A stretch of 17,219 nucleotides of DNA from an uncultured Erysipelotrichaceae bacterium (GTDB taxonomy: Bacteria; Bacillota_I; Bacilli_A; Erysipelotrichales; Coprobacillaceae), in assembly GCA_947573745.1 (NCBI GenBank), contig CANPGX010000004.1:1-17219 (forward strand). Direction: 5' to 3'. The position numbers were made by a program, and so were the translations under genes. The notes beneath the pieces are model-generated. The model saw only the letters and a program-made list of their open reading frames with translations, did not search any database and had not been told where the DNA came from. Shown here in pieces: positions 13,456 to 17,219 of the stretch. Numbering within the stretch: the first letter of the stretch is position 1; every line of letters begins with the position of its first letter.

Positions 13456-15246
13456 ATGGTTTATAAAGCACTATATAGAACCTATCGACCACAGACCTTT
13501 GAGTCTTTGGCTGGGCAGGAACATATTGTTAAAACGTTACAAAATGCTGTAAAAGAAAATCGTATAGGTCATGCATATTTGTTTTGTGGACCACGTGGAA
13601 CTGGAAAAACAAGTGTCGCTAAAATATTGGCAAAAGCGATTAATTGTGAGGATCCAGATCATAAGCCTTGTAATCATTGTGCGAATTGCCGTACGCTCAT
13701 GGAAGGAGAACATCCTGATATTATAGAAATCGATGCAGCAAGCAATAATGGTGTAGATGAAGTCAGAAGTCTTATAGATAAAGTGAAATATGCACCTATA
13801 CAAGGAAAATATAAAGTGTATATTATTGATGAGGTTCATATGATGTCTCAGGGAGCTTTTAATGCTTTACTGAAAACATTGGAGGAACCACCAAGTCATG
13901 TTGTTTTCATTTTGGCAACTACAGAACCACAAAAAGTACTTCCTACCATTGTTTCCAGATGTCAAAGGTTTGATTTCACCAGAGTTAGTGAACACGATAT
14001 TATTTCACGTCTTCACACAGTCATCACCCAAGAAGATGTACATTGTGATGAAGATGCTATAGAGATGATTGCTAAACTATCAGATGGTGGTATGAGAGAT
14101 GCGTTAAGTATTTTAGAGCAGTGTTTAGCTTATAGTCCTCATCATTTAACGTTACAAGATATTAATGAAATTTATGGTTTGATTTCATCGGAACAAAAAA
14201 TTCAATTTTTGAGAATCTTGTTAGGAAAGAATATGCAACGTGTACTCCAATATTTGGATAAACTTATGCAAAAAGGAACAGATATCAAAAGATTGACTTA
14301 TGATTTAATAGATATTTTGAAAGATGTTGTTATTTATCATCATACAAAAGATGTAAGCCTATTGAAGGTACTGACACGTTCAAACATTGATATGATCTCT
14401 CCTTTTATCACTGTAGAGGACTGTTTCTTGTTTATAGATATTCTTTTAGATGCTGCTAATCATTATATGTTAAGCACTGATCCCTATATTTATTTTGAAT
14501 TAGCTATTTTAAAGGTATGTCATCAAGTTGAAAAAGTAGAAGAACATATCGAAGTGATAGATGATCAAGAAGATGATTTAACTATAGAAGAGGCTGAAGA
14601 AACTATAGAAGAAGTTAAGGAAGAAGATCCAGAAGAGCCAAGAATTCATTTTGTTGAAGAAGAACCATCAAGTGAAGAAACTCAAAAATTAGAAGTCGTT
14701 TCAGAAGAAAAAGAAGAGTCTATAAAAAAAGAACCTATTGATTTAGTCAAGATTGATTTTGAGGATGTATTAAATATTCTTGTACAGGCAGATCGACGTA
14801 TTCTCAATGAAGCAAGAGAAAAATGGAAAATTATACCAAGATATATGTCAAATATGAATACAGCCAAATGTGCTAGTATGTTGAGTGGTTGTGAACCGGT
14901 GGCTGCAGCACAGGGTGGACTCATTCTTTCTTTTGAGTTTCAACCAGAAGCTAATTTGGTGAATTATTTTGAAAATTATAAAGCAGTAAAGCAATTTATA
15001 ACGGAAATATTAGGAAGTTGTTTTGATTTTATTGCAGTAACGCGAACTAATTGGATAGATATTAGAAATCAATATTTAAAATTAAGACAGATAAATCAAT
15101 TACCAACCCCTAAACCTATTCAATTGTCACATATAGAACGCTATAAGGACGTTAAAGAAGAAAATACATTAACTAAGTCACAACAATATGCACAAGATTT
15201 ATTTGGGGATATTGTTGAATTTACGGAGGAACAATATGAACATTAA
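13456..15246 (+). CDS. dnaX: DNA polymerase III subunit gamma/tau (clamp loader ATPase)
   Basis: The ATPase of the clamp loader that places DnaN on primed DNA. At 596 aa it is full-length tau. Visible: Walker A GPRGTGKT (45-52), the four zinc-binding cysteines C64, C72, C75 and C78, Walker B IIDE (123-126) with VHMMS, and the SRC motif (167-169) with the arginine finger. Domain III ends near 350. A strongly acidic, low-complexity linker follows (about 358-425), then the C-terminal tau domain. An A7 run at 14724-14730 at the end of the linker could permit frameshifting. The ATG at 13456 has AGAGGTGAG (13442-13450); a GTG at 13450 would overlap that site. It overlaps ybaB by 11 bases. Confidence 0.96.
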   Translation: MVYKALYRTYRPQTFESLAGQEHIVKTLQNAVKENRIGHAYLFCGPRGTGKTSVAKILAKAINCEDPDHKPCNHCANCRTLMEGEHPDIIEIDAASNNGVDEVRSLIDKVKYAPIQGKYKVYIIDEVHMMSQGAFNALLKTLEEPPSHVVFILATTEPQKVLPTIVSRCQRFDFTRVSEHDIISRLHTVITQEDVHCDEDAIEMIAKLSDGGMRDALSILEQCLAYSPHHLTLQDINEIYGLISSEQKIQFLRILLGKNMQRVLQYLDKLMQKGTDIKRLTYDLIDILKDVVIYHHTKDVSLLKVLTRSNIDMISPFITVEDCFLFIDILLDAANHYMLSTDPYIYFELAILKVCHQVEKVEEHIEVIDDQEDDLTIEEAEETIEEVKEEDPEEPRIHFVEEEPSSEETQKLEVVSEEKEESIKKEPIDLVKIDFEDVLNILVQADRRILNEAREKWKIIPRYMSNMNTAKCASMLSGCEPVAAAQGGLILSFEFQPEANLVNYFENYKAVKQFITEILGSCFDFIAVTRTNWIDIRNQYLKLRQINQLPTPKPIQLSHIERYKDVKEENTLTKSQQYAQDLFGDIVEFTEEQYEH

Positions 15247-15538
15247 TCAATTGATGAAACAAGCACAACAAATGCAACGAAAAGTAGATAAGATACAGAA
15301 AGAATTAGAAGAAAAAGAATATACTTTTTCTAGTCAAGGCGAGGCTGTTAAAGGGGTTATTAATGGAAAAATGGAAATTCTTTCTTTAGAAATTAGTGAA
15401 GATTTATTAGAAGATAAAGAGATGTTACAGGATGTTCTTGTGATGACCTTAAATGATCAAATTCAAAAAGTAAGTCAAGCTAAAGAAGAAGCCATGTCAC
15501 AATTAACAGGTGGCATGAATATACCAGGGTTATTCTAA
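15236..15538 (+). CDS. ybaB: YbaB/EbfC-family nucleoid-associated protein
   Basis: A 100-aa DNA-binding protein of the YbaB/EbfC family, almost always encoded between dnaX and recR. The first 35 residues form an amphipathic helix rich in Gln and Lys (MNINQLMKQAQQMQRKVDKI), then a beta strand region and a second helix ending in AMSQLTGGMNIPGLF, which matches the family's C-terminal GGLxxPGL pattern. Homologues form tweezer-like dimers that bind DNA and influence nucleoid structure; their cellular role is not fully settled. The ATG at 15236 has GGAGGA (15225-15230), both inside the 3' end of dnaX. The recR start codon lies one base after the stop. Confidence 0.93.
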   Translation: MNINQLMKQAQQMQRKVDKIQKELEEKEYTFSSQGEAVKGVINGKMEILSLEISEDLLEDKEMLQDVLVMTLNDQIQKVSQAKEEAMSQLTGGMNIPGLF

Positions 15539-15539
15539 T

Positions 15540-16133
15540 ATGCAATATCCAGAAATTTTTCAAGAAATGATTGATTGTTTTAAAAGACTCCCCGGTATTG
15601 GAACAAAGAGTGCCGAAAGAATGGCTTATCATGTGTTGAATATGGATGAAGAGTATGTTCAACAATTTTCTAATACCTTGGCCCGTTTTCAAAAAGAGAT
15701 TCATTTTTGTAAGATATGTGGACATATTTGTGAAGGAGATTATTGTACGATATGTCTGGATGAGCAACGAGATCAATCTATGATTTGTGTGGTAGAGAGT
15801 CCTAAAGATGTTTATGCTATGGAAAAAGTGAAAGAATATCATGGCTTATATCATGTTTTAAATGGGACAATTTCTATTATGGATGGAAAGATGATGGAAG
15901 ACTTGAATATTCAATCTTTATTTGAACGTATTCAAGAACAGACGAAGGAAATTATTATTGCGACGAATCCAACAAGAGAGGGAGAAACAACAGCACTTTA
16001 TCTAGCCAGATTATTATCTAAATACCCTGTTGTCGTGAGTCGTATTGCCAATGGATTACCTATTGGCAGTAATATTGATTATGCTGATGAATTAACATTA
16101 TTAAGATCTTTAGAAGGTAGACAGAAAATCTAA
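15540..16133 (+). CDS. recR: Recombination protein RecR
   Basis: Works with RecF and RecO to load RecA on single-strand gaps. At 197 aa the length is typical. Visible: helix-hairpin-helix RLPGIGTKSAERMAYH (16-31), a C4 zinc finger with C57, C60, C69 and C72 (plus C64), the Toprim domain starting CVVESPKD (83-90; E86), and the C-terminal IANGLPIGSNIDYADELTLLR. The usual Toprim motif with prolines (ISPxxGxGP) reads ISIMDGKMM here, so conserved Pro/Gly residues are replaced. The Shine-Dalgarno is weak (AGGG 15526-15529, ten bases away), so translation probably depends on coupling to ybaB, whose stop is one base upstream. Confidence 0.95.
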   Translation: MQYPEIFQEMIDCFKRLPGIGTKSAERMAYHVLNMDEEYVQQFSNTLARFQKEIHFCKICGHICEGDYCTICLDEQRDQSMICVVESPKDVYAMEKVKEYHGLYHVLNGTISIMDGKMMEDLNIQSLFERIQEQTKEIIIATNPTREGETTALYLARLLSKYPVVVSRIANGLPIGSNIDYADELTLLRSLEGRQKI

Positions 16134-16146
16134 CATAAAGAATGAT

Positions 16147-16181
16147 ATCACCTCATATATAAACAATGAGGTGATGTTTTT
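16147..16181 (+). terminator. Hairpin with T tract after recR that contains the bofA ribosome binding site
   Basis: Perfect 10-bp stem ATCACCTCAT (16147-16156) / ATGAGGTGAT (16166-16175), 9-nt loop, then GTTTTT (16176-16181). It looks like the intrinsic terminator of dnaX-ybaB-recR. Its 3' arm contains GAGGTG (16168-16173), the only Shine-Dalgarno for bofA, whose ATG at 16182 directly follows the T tract. Confidence 0.75.
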
Positions 16182-16370
16182 ATGTTGAAAAATTTAGGAG
16201 AAATAGCTGTTAGAGTTTTTTTAGCAAGTTTAGTGATTATATTAGTCAATGTTGTCGGGGGGCAATTTAATTATCATTTATCTATGAATATATTTAATAT
16301 TGGTGTTGTGGCTGGATTTGGTATACCAGGTTTAGTGGCCGCTATTCTTTTAAAGTTTTTTATTGGTTAA
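16182..16370 (+). CDS. bofA: BofA-family small membrane protein
   Basis: A 62-aa protein with two hydrophobic segments (about 10-26 and 36-60). The second, NIFNIGVVAGFGIPGLVAA, matches the C-terminal GxGxPGL region of pro-sigma-K processing inhibitor BofA, which in Bacillus forms the complex with SpoIVFA that holds the SpoIVFB protease inactive in sporulation. It is shorter than B. subtilis BofA (87 aa), lacking an N-terminal membrane segment, so a sporulation role is not assured. Position after recR agrees with bofA in Bacillus. The ATG at 16182 uses GAGGTG at 16168-16173, inside a stable hairpin. tmk follows after 63 bp with its own promoter. Confidence 0.72.
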   Translation: MLKNLGEIAVRVFLASLVIILVNVVGGQFNYHLSMNIFNIGVVAGFGIPGLVAAILLKFFIG

Positions 16371-16394
16371 ACAGTACAAGAGATAGACCTTTCA

Positions 16395-16403
16395 TGTTAT
16401 AAT
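16395..16403 (+). promoter_or_regulatory. tmk promoter (extended -10)
   Basis: TGTTATAAT: consensus TATAAT (16398-16403) with TGn extension and a poor -35. It lies in the 63-bp bofA-tmk gap and is overlapped by the near-palindrome GTTATA-A-TATAAC (16396-16408). Confidence 0.65.
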
Positions 16404-16433
16404 ATAACCATCAATAAAAAAGAGGGATGATGT

Positions 16434-17075
16434 ATGAAAGGCTTGTTTTTAACTTTTGAAGGACCAGAAGGTAGTGGAAAATCAACAATTATTCAGTTGA
16501 TATATAAAAAGTTAATAGAAGAAGGTTATCCAGTGATTTGTACACGAGAACCTGGGGGTATTGATATTGCGGAGCAAATTCGTGAGGTTATCTTAAAGAA
16601 AGAAAATACGGCTATGGATAGTAAAACAGAAGCACTGCTTTATGCTGCAAGTCGTCGTCAACATTTGGTTGAAAAAGTGATACCCGCATTAAATAAAGGT
16701 TATATTGTGTTATGTGATCGTTTTGTTGATAGTTCTTTGGCTTACCAAGGTGTAGGCAGAGGATTAGGAATTGATGAAGTTTATCAAATGAATTTATTTG
16801 CGATTGGGGATGTCTTACCTGATTTGACCTTGTTCTTTGATTGTCCTGTTGAAGTAGGTCTTGCTAGAATTCATAGTGATGGGCAAAGAGAAGTCAATCG
16901 TTTAGACTTAGAATCATTACAATTCCATCATCAGATTTATCAAGGTTATTTAGATATCTGTGAACGTTATAGGGATAGAATTAAGAAAATTAATGCAAAT
17001 CAACCTATCGAAGATGTTTTTAATGAAGTATATTCATTAATTGAGGAATATATATGTCATATCGAACACTCATAA
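16434..17075 (+). CDS. tmk: Thymidylate kinase
   Basis: Phosphorylates dTMP to dTDP for dTTP synthesis in the cytoplasm. At 213 aa the length is normal. Visible: P-loop GPEGSGKST (10-18), the dTMP-contact REPGG (38-42), and the DRX motif CDRFVDSSLAYQG (94-106; D95, R96). The ATG at 16434 has AGAGGGA (16421-16427). The 3' end overlaps holB by 22 bases, so nucleotide supply and the clamp-loader subunit are co-expressed, as in B. subtilis where tmk and holB are near neighbours. Confidence 0.97.
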   Translation: MKGLFLTFEGPEGSGKSTIIQLIYKKLIEEGYPVICTREPGGIDIAEQIREVILKKENTAMDSKTEALLYAASRRQHLVEKVIPALNKGYIVLCDRFVDSSLAYQGVGRGLGIDEVYQMNLFAIGDVLPDLTLFFDCPVEVGLARIHSDGQREVNRLDLESLQFHHQIYQGYLDICERYRDRIKKINANQPIEDVFNEVYSLIEEYICHIEHS

Positions 17076-17219
17076 AACAAGAACAACCTATTTTTTATAG
17101 AATACTTGAACATTCATTTCGCGACAACAAAAAGTCACATGCTTATTTATTAGTAGGACAAAAGACAAGAGAAGTGATACAATATCTGTCAATGGCATTA
17201 TTGTGCCCACATGATATTT
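17054..17219 (+). CDS. holB: DNA polymerase III delta' subunit, 5' part (runs off window)
   Basis: The clamp-loader delta' subunit, partner of DnaX. Only the first 55 codons are in the window. The peptide begins MSYRTLIKQEQPIFYRILEH and continues with KKSHAYLLVGQK, the typical N-terminal pattern of delta'/DnaX-type proteins (HAYLF.G). The P-loop that follows in DnaX is not conserved (GQKTREV), as expected for delta', which does not hydrolyse ATP. The ATG at 17054 has GAGG at 17043-17046 and lies inside the end of tmk. The identity rests on a short segment and on the tmk-holB gene order. Confidence 0.82.
   Translation, partial: MSYRTLIKQEQPIFYRILEHSFRDNKKSHAYLLVGQKTREVIQYLSMALLCPHDI

Noticed and set aside
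15188..15235. N-terminal extension of YbaB starting at 15188
   Set aside because: The first 16 residues would be unlike the family; the ATG at 15236 has GGAGGA five bases upstream.
1..17219. Insertion sequences, CRISPR arrays, tRNA genes, prophage or defence genes
   Set aside because: None seen: no transposase-like reading frame, no regularly spaced repeats and no tRNA cloverleaf. This is core origin-proximal DNA.

Overview
The window is a low-GC (roughly 30 %) bacterial chromosome segment that starts at the replication origin. All genes lie on the + strand, reading away from dnaA and co-directional with replication. The gene set (dnaA, dnaN, yaaA, recF, gyrB, gyrA, a T-box-controlled serS, SRP RNA, tadA, dnaX, ybaB, recR, bofA, tmk, holB) is the conserved origin-proximal block of Bacillota (Firmicutes). 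The very high A+T, the small SRP RNA, the Rsm22-type methyltransferase next to dnaN and the Mrp ATPase behind gyrA suggest an anaerobic gut Firmicute, most likely Erysipelotrichia/Coprobacillaceae-like. That placement is inference.

Layout. Positions 1-118 hold the dnaA promoter with DnaA boxes. dnaA (137-1492) is followed by a 140-bp intergenic origin (tandem TTATTCACA boxes plus an almost pure A/T stretch) and dnaN (1633-2748), closed by an intrinsic terminator. Two genes not usual at this place follow: an Rsm22-like methyltransferase with four candidate Fe-S cysteines and a six-TM DUF2238-like membrane protein, again closed by a terminator. A new promoter (TATAAT 4482-4487) starts the yaaA-recF-gyrB-gyrA-mrp operon, which runs with overlaps or short gaps to a terminator at 11099-11125. 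Next come a complete T-box riboswitch with serine signatures and serS. The small SRP RNA with its own promoter precedes tadA, then dnaX-ybaB-recR, bofA, tmk and the 5' end of holB, which runs off the window.

How it works together. DnaA, the clamp (dnaN), clamp-loader subunits (dnaX, holB), gyrase, RecF/RecR, YbaB and thymidylate kinase form a replication/repair/nucleotide block. SerRS, TadA, SRP RNA and Rsm22 supply translation and secretion. Two perfect parS sites (TGTTTCACGTGAAACA) flank serS and mark the ParB/Spo0J chromosome-partition zone near oriC.

Most notable: one parS site forms the stem III hairpin position of the serS T-box leader, so the same bases are predicted to serve both DNA segregation and RNA regulation. 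The second parS lies just behind the serS stop codon. Also of interest are a SerRS with archaeal/actinobacterial-like catalytic motifs, a bofA ribosome binding site buried in a hairpin, a terminator that abuts the rsm22 ribosome binding site, DnaA boxes inside both the dnaA and dnaN promoters, and a possible frameshift site in dnaX.
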